This document shows, piece by piece, positions 34,140-45,593 of a stretch of 64,000 nucleotides of DNA. Source of the DNA: Cryptomeria japonica. Taxonomy: Eukaryota > Streptophyta > Pinopsida > Cupressales > Cupressaceae. The stretch lies in the NCBI RefSeq assembly GCF_030272615.1, contig NC_081413.1, forward strand, positions 444,315,038 to 444,379,037, written 5' to 3'. The first letter of the stretch is position 1. Each line of letters opens with the position of its first letter. The notes below the pieces were generated by a model. It had not been told where the DNA came from and did no database searches. It worked only from the letters and a program-made list of their open reading frames with translations. The translations under genes and the position numbers were made by a program.

Positions 34140-34489
34140 AAAAAAACTTAATTCACATATAAGAAAAAACTTAATTTGTAAATAAACATCTAATTAATAT
34201 AGATCTTCTTAATTAATCTTTTTTATTTTATTTTTCAACATAAATGAATAAATAAATTTAAATGAATTGTTAACTTTCTTACTATATTCTACAATAATTA
34301 AATTTCTTAAAAGTTAAAGAATAGTAATAAAAATGTAAAGGAATTAATTTTCTTAAGAATATTAGTAAAAGTGTAAAGGATTTTTCTTTTTAATGAAAAG
34401 AAACAACTTTTAAAAGTAAAACTCCTTTTAAAACTAATCTTTATAGGAAATAATTTGCTATGTTTAATATTTTTATTGCTACCATAAAA
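34140..34489. other. AT-rich stretch, no gene
   Basis: Poly-A and AATT-rich sequence following the PMD C-terminal region. Nothing else recognised. Confidence 0.4.
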
Positions 34490-35760
34490 GAAGGCGTGAT
34501 CTCCCTCATCTCCTCCATCATATCCATCTCCTCCATCTCCCTTGTCTCCTCTCCCTTCTCTCTCTCTTGGTCTTCTAGCAGCCCGACGTGGTGGTCTATC
34601 CTCTCCATCATCAAACCCAGGTACTAGCTCATCCAAGGCAGTCAATCTCGAAAATGGGTGTGTTAGAAGATACTCGCCATACTCTGTTGTAATGCCTGGA
34701 TCAATAATATCGGCCATGTAGTCTCAATCCTGTCCTCTAAGGCTCTCATACTCAGCATAGGAAGCATCATAAGAAATAGTTGACCCCCAAGTAGCAACAT
34801 CATGTCGCCTATGTGCATATAGCGTTGTCCCCTATGGGAGTCCCTGGACTCTGCCATATTGGCGTAGCACCTGTGTAATGATGAACTGCTCAATGATGTA
34901 TGGAGTAGAACCAGTGAGGTACCATGAGCAAAAAACAAATGCCATCTCATGTGCATCCTCTTCCCATCACTCACAATCTCTATATGACCGCTAGGTCACG
35001 CTGTCAAGATCATCTAGGACTCACCTCCAATACTACAGTTTGCCCAGTTTTTGCTGGACAACTACACCTAGATAACCATATACATAGGGCTTCCCTACTG
35101 GACAATCTTTATCTTCTAGTGTAGTGTGATAGGTAAGTGCTCTCAAGCCCATATCTATAGTAGGGTCACACCTGCTGATAACATGGTTGATCCCCGATAA
35201 ACTACTCAGTGCAAGTCATAGTATAAGTGAGCTAACATATAGGATCCCCAAGAGAACCTAGTGCCCTGTGTAATCATTTGCTCTAGCAAGTGGCCCCACC
35301 CAACTGATAAGCCCTTTGACATGTGATTAGGACAAAGGAAACCACCAACAAACCCTGCCAGTACTGAAGGAAGTGGAGCATAATCCAAAATGAGCATCTC
35401 CTACCAAGGGATATCATACCCACATATCTAATCATCGTCAAAGATCTTCCTCAACGTATCTTTACTACCCTGCTCATATAAGTCATAATAAATGATGTGC
35501 CCAACCACAGATATCCTTAGTATCTGGTAGACATCCTCAGGTGTCATTGTCATCTCACCATGAAGTAGATGAAAGGTATTATGTTCGTTGTGCCATCTCT
35601 CATCCAATGCAGTCAACAAACCCTGGTTAATCATATATCGGGGCATATCGATCAGGGAAGATACTCCACATCGGTGAATCAAATCCAGATCTTCATGAGT
35701 AAGATGCTGTATCAAGCTATGGGTCTTCAAGAAACGTTCCCGATACTAAAGAGTACCTAA
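34490..35760 (-). pseudogene. Plant mobile domain (PMD) frame, second copy
   Basis: The minus strand encodes DLIHRCGVSSLIDMPRYM, then LTALDERWHNEHNTFHLLHG, then EMTMTPEDVYQILRISVVGH (35428-35730), matching the PMD core. After a stop it continues LDYAPLPSVLAGFVGGFLCP and GWGHLLEQMITQGTRFSWGS, YMLAHLYYDL (35206-35397), then several stops, and ends in a basic then acidic tail (RRAARRPREREGRG, DGGDGYDGGDEGD near 34500-34580). Compare the same GEM.VT.EDVY and WG..ML.HLY.DL blocks at 15843-17080 on the plus strand. It is broken by at least eight stops. As with the first copy, a role outside the element is unknown. Confidence 0.7.
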
Positions 35761-37109
35761 AGGCTCCTGTTATCATACCAAATCAACATATTAGTAACTT
35801 GATTTACCTATCTATCTATTAGTCAATCTGTGTATCTATCTCGCTCATGTCAGATTTCTATCAAATCACATTGAGCCCCTATCCGCGACGCTCATTTATC
35901 ATGAGGTCATTATCAATTTTATCCTATCTAGAATGTAAATCGAGGTAATCAAAATTCATCATTATCTAATCAATCAGGAGTCTCTAAATCAAATTTCATC
36001 AATCTAGTATGAAATTGTTAATCAGGCTAATAAAAAATCCAATGTATATTAACTGTCTTCATCAATACCTATCTAGGCGCTTAAATCGCTGATTTAAAAA
36101 TCATTAATTTTTTTAATCAAAATTTTAGCAGGGGTTTTTTGCGTTATTTGAGCTTAAACTAGCGCTAACAATGCCGAAGCCGATGCTAACAGTGTTGGAG
36201 CTGGTGCCCGTGACATGGACGACGACATATGTTACGCTAGAGCCAGTGCTCGTGGCACCGATGACGATGCCCACATGGACATTGTCGGGGCCAACAGTGT
36301 CGGTGTCGGTGACCACAAGGCTGCCACTAGTGTTGGTGGTGCCTCCTCCCACCAAAAATCCAAAAATTTAAAAAAATTCAAAAACAACCCCAAAATGCCA
36401 ATCTGAAAAAAATCAAAACCCCCAAAAGAACCATGTAAGAAATCTAAAATCTTAAAAAACCCCATTTTATAAAAACAAAAACCCACAAGAACCCATCTCG
36501 TGGAATTGAAAAATATTAATCTAACATGAGCAAAAACATCAATTTAAAATAAAATCTTCAAAAACATACAAAGAGGGTTTTCTCGAAGTACGTATCTGTG
36601 GACCATAGGTCAGAGGATGCTGATATCACTGCACTCTCTCGAATTGATGATCCTGACATGGAATCACCATCTTGGCTAGAGCTCCACTTCCAGACTTTCA
36701 AAATGCACAAATGAAAATGCGTGGTGAAATGGGGTTCATGTTTTCTTTTAAAGGGGCAAAATGGCATTTAAATGGGATGTTTTTATCCCATTTAATTTAA
36801 AAACCTCTTTTAATCACTTTTTAATCAATTCAATCAAAATTAGCAATGCTGGGGCAGAAATTTAAAATCTTTTATCAGGATATCAATTGAAAATTTAAAA
36901 ATCTCTAAACATTTAAAATCATTAAAAATTTTAAATTTTTTTGAAAATCATGAACATTCTTATAAATTCATTTTTTTATTTATTTATCTCCCAAGGGGGC
37001 ATCCTCGCATCCGCTATTGATCAATTAGTGTCTGAGGAATCTTATCTAACCAAATAAGCAACAACGAGTGAATTTTTCTTTGAACCGACATGTTATCACA
37101 CATCGCTTC
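35761..37109. other. Non-coding interior of second gypsy element, with GC-rich block
   Basis: 36160-36350 is strongly GC-richer than its surroundings and made of imperfect GTGTTGG, GTGTCGGTG and GTGGCACCG units. Open frames over it on both strands are compositional. 36560-36770 could be a leader exon for the PMD transcript but I cannot support it. The rest is AT-rich. Confidence 0.45.
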
Positions 37110-37123
37110 AAAGAGGGGCAAAA

Positions 37124-38000
37124 TGTATACACTAAAAATCGGTCAGGAAAATCAAATTTATTAAATACGAAAAAATAATTTTAATTAATGACCTTTATTC
37201 TTCTACTATATAAATGAATTAAATAATTTGTTTATATAGTTCATTTTCTTAATTCATCCAACCAAAATCATTTTTTTCTATTTCCTAGTTAAATAAATGA
37301 ATTTAGTTAATTTGTTTATTTAATTATTCCATCCCCATTAAATTTGAATTTTAAATTCAAAATTAAGTGCATGTGTCCTAACTCTTAACCACTCACTAGC
37401 CTAACCTTCTTCTAACCAACCTCTAGCCTAACCATAGGTTAACTAATCTTATCCTAACCATTTTTGGAGTGTCTACCCTCTCTTGGAGACATGTGGCACT
37501 TATGCCACATGTCTCTCATCTCCATGCCACTTGCCCCTTTGTTGGCATATGGTTGGAGATACTTTGCCACTTGTCTCCTTAGGAAGGACAAGTGTCCATC
37601 TCCTCAACCTCCTTCCAAATTCTTCAATCTCGATCATCAATTTATCTAGACTGAATCTGCACTGTTGATTCTTGCCACCTCACCCTTGGTTATAAAAATC
37701 CTATAAATACCCCCTCTTTTGGCTATGAGAGGACCCTTAATTATTAGCATTCTATCAGCATTTTCAACTATCATAGCATAGTTATCATAGCATTGGAGTA
37801 GCATAGCGTCATTTAATGGTTTTCATTACTAGTTTAATCATCATAATGTATATTTGCATAGAAATAAATTAGCTTTTGCATCTTATCTTGCATATGAATT
37901 CCCATTTCTTGGGTTTTCACTTTGTCAACATATCATGCATCTGAGAGCCACCAAATGAACCAGCAAAGTCCTCAAGAATAGAGAGCAATGAGATGATATT
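37124..38000 (+). repeat. 3' LTR of second gypsy element
   Basis: It starts TGTATACACT after a purine tract. A good TATA box (CTATAAATACC, 37701-37711) is followed by a short untranslated region, consistent with an LTR promoter. The end is not defined; a CA near TTTGTCAACA at about 37930 is one candidate. Confidence 0.5.
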
Positions 38001-39495
38001 GGGGAGTGCTTTAATTTGTTTAATTTTGTTTCCTCAATTTAATGTTTCATTTAGTATGTGTGATTTAAATGCTTTTAATGGATTGATTAGAATATTTTTG
38101 CACACACCAGGAAAACTGCATAACACAAAAAATCATCACCGGTTGATAGAAAGCACCAAAAAATTGCACAACGATCAATGCGGATCACCAACACAAATAG
38201 GACATGACTGGGAAACACCAGCAAGCATGTTAGAATCATCAATAATAGCTACGCCAACACCACTTATAAAATATTCATCGATCAACATCTGAAACTTGGG
38301 AATACAACTAATCAATAACTACTACGAAGAAAGATAACTTGTGGAGAACCAAATCACAATCCATCTGAAATGAAGATACACAAGACCATCCCAAACAATA
38401 TCCCAAAATCACAGCACAAGATATGATCACACCAAAATATACCGGAGGAAATACTAAACTCTGCAAAAAAGTGATTAGTAAAACAACACAACAAATTGGA
38501 TCATAGGATCTTCCCAATAGCCACAACATATAGACATTCTAACAATAGCCCTACTTCTTCTAGCCTAAACAAGATAAAAACATAATATCCAATACTTTTC
38601 AATGGTACTGCCAACTAGAAAATATTCTTCATAGATTTTGAGCATAAAAATACTCATGAGAATATTATCTTAACCTACTAGTAATAGAATATTCTAGATT
38701 CACAAAAACATATGCTAATAGTGGAAATAATATATCAATAAAAAAGAGAATATTTCAATAAGGGGAAGAATTTTTTATCAACCTCTATGTTGATGTTAGT
38801 AGTTTGATCCCTTATTTGACTTGCCCCTCTCCATTTGTAATTTAAAATTTAAACTTTAACTTCAAATGCTCATAATGCAATCATCAAACCTTTGCCTTTA
38901 GTATTTTTTTAATTTGTAGTAGAATTTTGTGCTCTTTACAATGGTGAAAAATTTAATTTTGGTATTTGAATTTTCTAAAAATCATATATTATCATAAATG
39001 TTGGTGAGTTGTTCTCAGTTTCAAAAGTTTTTGAGCCACAATCTCACTCCTACAATAACATTTTCGGGTGCCTTTTTATTAAGTGTGAAATTTTCTTGTA
39101 CTTTGTAGTGACATGATTAAATTAATCTCATTTTGTAAAAATGTTGTACTTCATTTTTGCGGCTAATTTTGGCATTTGTATGTACCAAATCTATTATTTA
39201 TTACAAGTGGCATATATAATCACATTAAGCATAAAATGCCATATTATATATTATTGAGGGGATCTTTGGTTGAGTGAATTTCGGTAGAAATCTTCTTGTG
39301 TTTGTATTTGAATTTATCTTTATTTAGGTTCTTTCCTTCTTATTTCATCATGAAGAAATATCCAATTTCAAATCTAATACTTTCATTTATCTTGTATCGA
39401 AATATGAAATTTGAATCAATTGTTAAGAGTTAAAAGGTTGTATATGATTATTCATGGGCTTAATGATGAACCATAGGATGGTCAAGCTAAAAAGA
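38000..39495. other. No gene recognised
   Basis: 38100-38540 has a different, less AT-rich composition with many CAC and AACA runs. It may be part of an unidentified element. 38540-39495 is AT-rich. No protein family recognised. Confidence 0.35.
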
Positions 39496-39499
39496 ATAA

Positions 39500-40530
39500 G
39501 TGGTTGAATCGTTTTGAATGAGAAATTAAATATTTATGCCTATATGTGTCTCTTGAGTTGTTATTTAAAATTATTCACTATGTTACACTTATTGCTATGT
39601 GGAATAAATGATCAAATTTGTTTGGCAAATAGATGGTTTCCAAGGTATTTCTTGGAGAATAAATTAACAAGTCCTGATCCATGCAATTTTAGCAATATAC
39701 TAGACTTGATCACCAAATTGAAGTCACTCGGAACACAATTAAATGAGTTTTAAATTGGATACACAATTGGTGATAAGTCTTCTTTTAAAGCTAGGACCTA
39801 AATATTTAATTTTTCCATCTACTTCCTATGCTACAAAGAATGCCTTTAGGCGGAACTTAACTTACTAAGTAAATAGGTAAACTTATTCAAAGAGATGCTT
39901 TGAAGTCTTAAAAATCCCAAGTATTGATTTTAAAGGATGAGAATTCTTCTAGTGGAGAAGATAAGAAGAAAAATAAGTCAAAGAAGAACACACATTCGAT
40001 AGAAGAACATAAAAATTCCTCTCTAAAGAGGGAATCATCTAAATACGAGAATCCTACTTGTGCATATTGGAAGAAAACAAGAAATGAAAAAATACTACTT
40101 ATATAAGAATGATGTTTACAAAATGAAACATCTTCTTGAGAAGAATAGAATCAGTTTTCCTTCTGTAATTTCTACTTTAGCTTCTTCTTTCAATTGTAAA
40201 CAATCAAAATTTAATAAGGAAAAGAGTCACACAATTGAAATAGGCGAGAACAAAGGATAATCTCTTTGTGTTTGTTAGGTCATGTATTAGAGACATGAAT
40301 TCTAGATTCAATATCTTCTCATCAAATGGAATCTTCATAGTCTATGTTCTCTTCTTTTCAACTTTATGCTATGTTACCTATTTTGATGGGAAATCATACT
40401 TATATGAATGTAATTGGAAGGAGATATACAAATGAACTATTTTAAGATATTTTGTATGTAACTCACTTTTGAAACAATCTCCTTTTCATCTATCAAATTA
40501 TTCAGGGTGATACAAAGAATACTATGTGAT
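39500..40530 (+). pseudogene. Ty1/copia gag and protease remnant
   Basis: Plus-strand pieces in changing frames. FLENKLTSPD..NFSNILDLITKLKSLGTQLNEF (39650-39750) corresponds to the capsid (UBN2) part of plant copia gag. A Lys/Ser-rich linker follows at 39930-40050, then a degraded knuckle (CAYWKKTR) with HLLEKNRISFPS near 40120-40160. The next 300 bases read in pieces like the protease region of copia elements, with a degraded active-site area. Stops and frame breaks are numerous. No LTR was found for it. Integrase and RT are absent. Confidence 0.5.
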
Positions 40531-42795
40531 TTACTCTATCAAATTTGTTTTCCCTATACCCAACAGGTGCAGGGACCCCTTTAGAAGAGAGAGAAGAAAA
40601 AACCCTGCCACCAGCATAGTGGCATGAAATCTTGTGGGTATCAAAGAGTATGGAAAACTCCTCAAAACCAAAAACACCCCTGCCATCGTCTACATATCCA
40701 TCATCTATGTCCACCTCCCCGTCATTGGAGGCGAAGGTCTCCATACCCTTCTTCACTGTTCATTTCTGCTACTTCACCATTCATTTTTGTGACTGCCTCA
40801 CTTCAAAAAAATTATTATAAGATCACAAATAGGTTATGTTACATACCTCACTATAAAAAAATTAGCCCCTAAAGGAGAGATGTCCATTAACAGTGAGATG
40901 TCCATCAAGAGTGAGAAATAAAAAATTTGTATCTAGTAAGTGAGAGAGACAAATAAGGGATGACTTTGGAAGCCCATAAAGAGAGAACTAGTAATATTCT
41001 AAATGTGAAGTGTTTTGAGAATACATATGCAAACTTCTTTGAAGTTAGCTAGTTCCAAATGTCAATGAATTTCTCTTGGATGAGATCTTTAACTAAAAGA
41101 AAGGACAAGTAAAAAAGGATAATCTACATCTAGATACAGCTTCTTGGTGTATATAAGATAATGATAGACCAAGAAAGCATTCTTATGTTACAATAAAAAT
41201 GAAAAACAAAAGTTAGGTGACTTCACAAAACAATAAAAAGTCTTATCCAAAAAAAAAAAGGAAATAGTATTAGAAATTGTAACAATATTAATATGGTAAT
41301 TTATAATATACAAATTTAGTTTTTGGTACTTTATTTAGACAAAAATCACACATTGCAAAGAAACACTAATTAACAATAGTGGTCTTTTAGGTCAACCTTT
41401 GAATAAAAATAAGCATCTCCTTATAAAATCTTGTATTAATAAAAATGAAACTTGTGTATGTGTATATAGACATCCCCTTCTAGTGTAGGTGTTGCTCCAC
41501 GCTGAATATTTGGTGTTATAATATCCATGCTTAAATGCATTATAATCTTCTTTGTAGTGGAAGAATTCTCTACATGAACACCTAACTATCAATATGATTG
41601 AGTACATGAGTAAGTGCAATAAGTTGCGTCTAATTTTAGTGGGAGAATTGTAATAGATTTTTTCAAAAAGAATGAAGTTTCGTAGTATGGTTGATAATAT
41701 TTTTCTTTTCTTTTTTTTTGAATAAAATACCCATTACAAATGGAACTATGTAGTTCTACATATTTAAATGTTTCTATTGAAAATGAATTTTCATTTACTA
41801 GTCAATTCAAACAAAAATAAAATATTTTGCTAGGAAGAATGAACTTTGGTAATATTGTTAACAACTTTTTCAATATTTTTTTGGATGAAAATAAAAACCC
41901 ATTATAAAAAATAATGTCTACTTTTCATTTATGTAACTTTTTTGTATTGAAAAATTTTTTAGAATTATTTTTTATTTTTAAATAAAAAAATTCACAAACT
42001 CAAAATGATATATATCATTATTTTCTTAAAAAAATGATTTTTCAAATTATTTTTGAGAAAGATTAAGTTTCAATAGTTTAGATATCATTATCTACTTAAA
42101 AGAAAAATAAACTCTATGGTACATATATTTTAGTTTGATTATATTGTTCATACATGAGGGGTTTTAAAAGACACCTTTAACCTAGTCAAAAAATTAATTT
42201 AAAAATATAAATAAAATTTTATGATCAAATGTTAGCATCATGAATACTTCCACAAAATCAATTTAAAAAATAGTTTCTTTTACTATTTGTTTTGTTGGTC
42301 ATACACATTGCATGTTTTATCTTTCAATATTTTTTTATTTTTTTTTAAATGTTAGTTTTATATGCCCTACACAAAACCAACTTTGATCATCTCAATATTC
42401 AAAAATATTACATATTTGAATACTAAAACAAAATCCTACATTTTATGTTTTAACGCCTCTTTTTTTTTTGCCTAAAATGTGAACCCACCTTTTTGCGCTT
42501 ACCCACATTTCTATTGTATAGTTTTTGAGCCTCTTATTATAATTGGGGGTGTTAACTCCTTGTCTTTCCCACTTTGCTTACTGCTCCCCCTTAGGACCCC
42601 ACACTCCTCCCTATGGGTGGTAGTAGTGTTCTTCCTTGAGTTTGTGGCAGATGAAAGATCTAAATCACGTGTCTTAGTCTCACACCTAAATCAGAAAATA
42701 AAATTTGCTCAATCTAATTATACCAATAGTTAATATTTTTATATCGTTATTGTTATCATAACTGTTATAATTGTGTCGCTAATCGCACCTATTTC
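40531..42795. other. Spacer without recognised gene
   Basis: 40560-40780 is somewhat GC-richer and open on the minus strand (40502-40756, a short Asp/Gly-rich frame) but matches no family I know. 40870-42795 is AT-rich with poly-A and poly-T runs. Nothing else supported. Confidence 0.4.
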
Positions 42796-42825
42796 AAAAA
42801 AAAATCATGTAGGGACAGAAGGAAA

Positions 42826-43020
42826 ACTTTATGACGATGACTTGTTCATCAAGTCTTTAAAGTCGTGGTAGTGGGATTTATGGTGAATGGAGAAAAGCGT
42901 AAAGGGCAAGTCAGGACTGTAAATTGGTTGTTGGGCAAAGTTAGGATTCTCACACATCTTGCTGAATAAGCTCCACCTTGCAGTAACGTATCACTGGGAA
43001 CATTGTGAAAGAGCAACTAA
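42826..43020 (+). promoter_or_regulatory. Conserved upstream block of ERF unit B
   Basis: It contains GACTTG TTCAT CAAGTC (42839-42855, a 6-bp inverted repeat), AAAGTC (42859-42864) and a GTGGGATTTATGG block. AAAGCGTAAAGGGCAAGTCA, TTGGGCAAAG and CCTTGCAGTAACGTATC follow. The same series precedes unit C and both A copies and forms all that remains of D. In A and C the middle has TTGACT, a W-box core (TTGAC); in B it reads TTGGTT. The distance of about 150-200 bp to the ATG at 43027 fits a core promoter and leader. Confidence 0.55.
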
Positions 43021-43026
43021 ATATCA

Positions 43027-43147
43027 ATGGATCGAATTCAGAAAGGTTGTGAAAATGCCAATGTTAACAATTATATTACCCACTTCTGCTCCTCCTCCTC
43101 CTCCATCGATCTGTGCACAAATGACGCATTGCCGATGAATTGTGCAG
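43027..43147 (+). CDS. Candidate exon 1 of ERF B
   Basis: ATG at 43027 lies in a good plant start context (ATCAATGG). It opens 40 codons (MDRIQKGCENANVNN onward, a Ser-rich middle, ending PMNCA) up to CAG|GTGTAC at 43147, a canonical splice donor. One base is left over. The AP2 exon has an acceptor-like TGTGCAG|AAAC at 44911 whose first two bases complete that codon to GAA, in frame with the ERF domain. The acceptor motif is present at the same place in units A, B and C. Exon 1 is broken in A and C. Against this: the open frame continues past the donor to 43353, so the region could instead be leader or a separate small frame. RNA evidence would decide. Confidence 0.4.
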
Positions 43148-44858
43148 GTGTACTTCGTGGAGGTGTACTTGGCTATCCGGTGGAAAGCCAGCCACATCAA
43201 TCACCCAGTCTACAGAGAGATGATCAGAAGAGTTTCACAACAACCATCTGCTGCGTCAACAAAGAAACCGGTGATCACCTGCATCTCCTCAATCTTGATA
43301 TAATAGTACATAGGTTTTTTAGCAGCGTACATTTTATTCTTTACTGTACATAGTGGTTTGCAATCATGAAATTTTACCCAGTTTAAAAATATATATAAAA
43401 TATATTTTTCATGAATTGTCAGATCTACGGAAACACGTAACCCTAGTCTAATAGGATATTCGGTAGATAGATTTTCGGTCCTGTTTGTTAATGGAGCTTA
43501 ACTTCTAAACTCACCTAAAATTGCAGAAAAAGGTCTTTATTTTATTTTATTTTTATGATACAGCAGAAAATTTTCCCCGATCATAATCTATTTCATTAAC
43601 ATAAAACTTGAAATCCGTTTCCATCCTCACAATTTTCTACAATCTTTTAATCTGAAAAAGAATGTTGTACAAACCAAACCATTGAATCGCCCAAACAATA
43701 GAAGTATAACACATCAAGATGAATACGTTTCAGCCTTACAGCTGTGCTACCTCTATGTATGCACTCTTAAACTCGTCTTTCACTTATCCACTGTCTAATT
43801 AATGAAAATACGATGAAACCCTCCCTTTACAAGTGCCAGCCTTAAATCCTTTTCTTATGACAGATCATATCTGTCATTGGGTATGATCTGAAACATAAAA
43901 CATAACATCTACAGAATTGATTCTTCAAATAATCATTTCAAAACCCTAAAACACACACCATTGATTCGGAAACAATCTTTAAAATATCTGAGGTTGCCAT
44001 CCCATTACTTCTTTTCTGAACCTGCCGCAGTTCAAAAAAAAATCAGAATAAGTGAAGATGTAGATCATTCTATTTAATTCTAAAGTTGCCAGCCTCGAAA
44101 AATCTGTAGGACGGGGTGATGATGACTTCAAATAGAAAGAAGAAGAAGGAATAAAAGATTTATATCAAATGGGTTCGAAAGTATCACCTCCTGTATCTGA
44201 GTAACAAACTACAGCAGTTTTTCTCCACTTCTAGAAACTTTGTAATACAAAAATAAAGAATAATGTTTCAACTACTCCAAAACGCACTTGTTAGTAAAGA
44301 GAAGAAGTACTGAAAACTATGATACATGATGCAAAAAGAAGGTAATTGATTACCCAACAAATTCACAGTGGAATGATGCTCTGTGTGAAGATTTTGAACA
44401 AACCCAATAAACTGATAAATAAGAAATTAGAACAGCAGACTTACAAATAAGCAAATTTGAATCCTACAAATAATCAACCCAATAAACTGATAAATAAGAA
44501 ATTAGAACAGCAGACTTACAAATAAGCAGATTTGAATCCTACAAATAATCAGATTTCAATCTAAATCAAGGAAGATCAAAAATCATATTTCATAGCAAAA
44601 TATTGAAGCTAACACTTATATATTCTGATCCAAGTAAACAATAAAGGAGACTGTAATTTAAAGACATTGCACCCTCTGAAAAACAGCATGCTGCCTTGCA
44701 CGTAAAGCTTTGAAAACAAAAAAAAAAACAGGTTCTTGTATTTTTCCTTTACTAACAAAACTAATAGCCTAAATATAGAGTTTGCACACGCATCATTTAT
44801 CAACACTGTGCACTTTAAATTATTGTGGAACATCCATCAGTTCATTCAAATTTTGTCT
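43148..44858 (+). other. Candidate intron / 5' region of ERF B
   Basis: 1.7 kb, AT-rich. Blocks are shared with unit C: AACACGTAACCCTAG near 43433, a TTCGGT.GATAGATTTTCGGTCCTG block near 43465, and TTTTCTGAACCTGC near 44012. This suggests common descent rather than random sequence. It holds a 75-bp tandem duplication at 44401-44550. Confidence 0.45.
44401..44550. repeat. 75-bp tandem duplication in ERF B 5' region
   Basis: Two adjacent copies starting ACCCAATAAACTGATAAATA at 44402 and 44477, with almost no differences (one A/G change in CAAATTTG versus CAGATTTG). This is a recent local duplication not seen in unit C. Confidence 0.9.
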
Positions 44859-45512
44859 ATGAAAAGAGCATCCATAACTTATTTGGGTTTGTTAAATGGC
44901 AACTGTGCAGAAACGAACATCATTAGAAAAAAGAAGCAGAAGACTACAATGAGGACCGTCATTAAGCAAGGGAATTCGAATAAGAAGCGTTACAGAGGCG
45001 TGAGACAGAGGCCCTGGGGTAAATGGGCTGCAGAAATCAGGGACCCAAATAAGGCAGTTCGGGTTTGGCTCGGGACTTTCTCCACAGCAGAAGATGCAGC
45101 CAAAGCTTACGACGATGCTGCTCTTAAATTCAGGGGTAGAAGAGCCAAATTAAACTTTCCACAGACAGCCTCCCTTTCCCACCATAAGAATAACAATAAT
45201 GCTAGTGTGAAATCAAGTCATAAAGATGTTTCCATTGCTTGTAGCATGAAGATTCCAGCCGCACCCTCAATATTAACAGATTTCTCTTTCACACCCACTT
45301 ATGAAATGCAAAGCACAGGTGCAATTCGACAGGCAGCCGCTTTTCCTGACTTGGTTTCCTCCTCACCATCTTTATCTCCAATGTGTTGTGAGAATATGCA
45401 AATGGTACATAGAGGTATAATGGATTGTTATCTTCCTTACGATGAAACTCGGCGCTATACTGGATTTACAAGGCAGCAGCAACACCAGTTGGTTGCATGG
45501 TTCAGCAAATAG
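44859..45512 (+). CDS. AP2/ERF-domain transcription factor (ERF subfamily), unit B
   Basis: From the first ATG in frame (44859) the product has 217 residues. A basic run RKKKQK (residues 23-28) could serve as a nuclear signal. One AP2 domain spans about residues 43-101, with [20 protein letters not shown] and [17 protein letters not shown]. The Ala and Asp in WAAEIRD are the residues that separate ERF from DREB proteins, so binding to GCC-box DNA is expected. All three Trp residues that contact DNA are present. The middle is His/Asn- and Ser-rich. The end has a motif [16 protein letters not shown] also found in units A and C. Compared with C, the last codons differ: B stops at AWFSK. If spliced to the exon at 43027, the product would be longer and start MDRIQK. 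The nearest known group by domain sequence is the RAP2.6/ABR1-like stress ERFs, but assignment is tentative. Confidence 0.88.
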   Translation: MKRASITYLGLLNGNCAETNIIRKKKQKTTMRTVIKQGNSNKKRYRGVRQRPWGKWAAEIRDPNKAVRVWLGTFSTAEDAAKAYDDAALKFRGRRAKLNFPQTASLSHHKNNNNASVKSSHKDVSIACSMKIPAAPSILTDFSFTPTYEMQSTGAIRQAAAFPDLVSSSPSLSPMCCENMQMVHRGIMDCYLPYDETRRYTGFTRQQQHQLVAWFSK

Positions 45513-45593
45513 ATCATATCCATATCCAGTTAAGGAAATGGATATGAAAATTAGTAACAGCAATAAATACTTCTTAAGCAGTTTTTGGTCAGG

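Larger units (their letters stand above)
34150..38000 (+). mobile_element. 3' part of a second gypsy element with antisense PMD frame
   Basis: The order left to right is: a PMD frame on the minus strand, a GC-rich block, a non-coding stretch, a polypurine tract (AAAGAGGGG, 37110-37118), then an LTR starting TGTATACACT at 37124. So the element reads on the plus strand and its PMD frame is antisense, directly before the 3' LTR. This is the mirror image of the arrangement in the main gypsy element. The pol genes and 5' LTR are missing; the LINE remnant lies where they would be. The right edge is approximate. Confidence 0.6.

Noticed and set aside
36125-36486. Overlapping Val/Thr- and Ala-rich frames on both strands
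   Set aside because: Low-complexity GC-rich block; several frames are open at once, which is compositional.
40502-40756. 84-codon minus-strand frame, Asp/Gly-rich
   Set aside because: Unclear origin and no recognisable domain; kept only as a remark in the spacer entry.
44736-44858. Longer N-terminus for ERF B upstream of the first ATG
   Set aside because: This stretch starts with TTG, not ATG, and has no equivalent in unit C; it is probably intron or leader.
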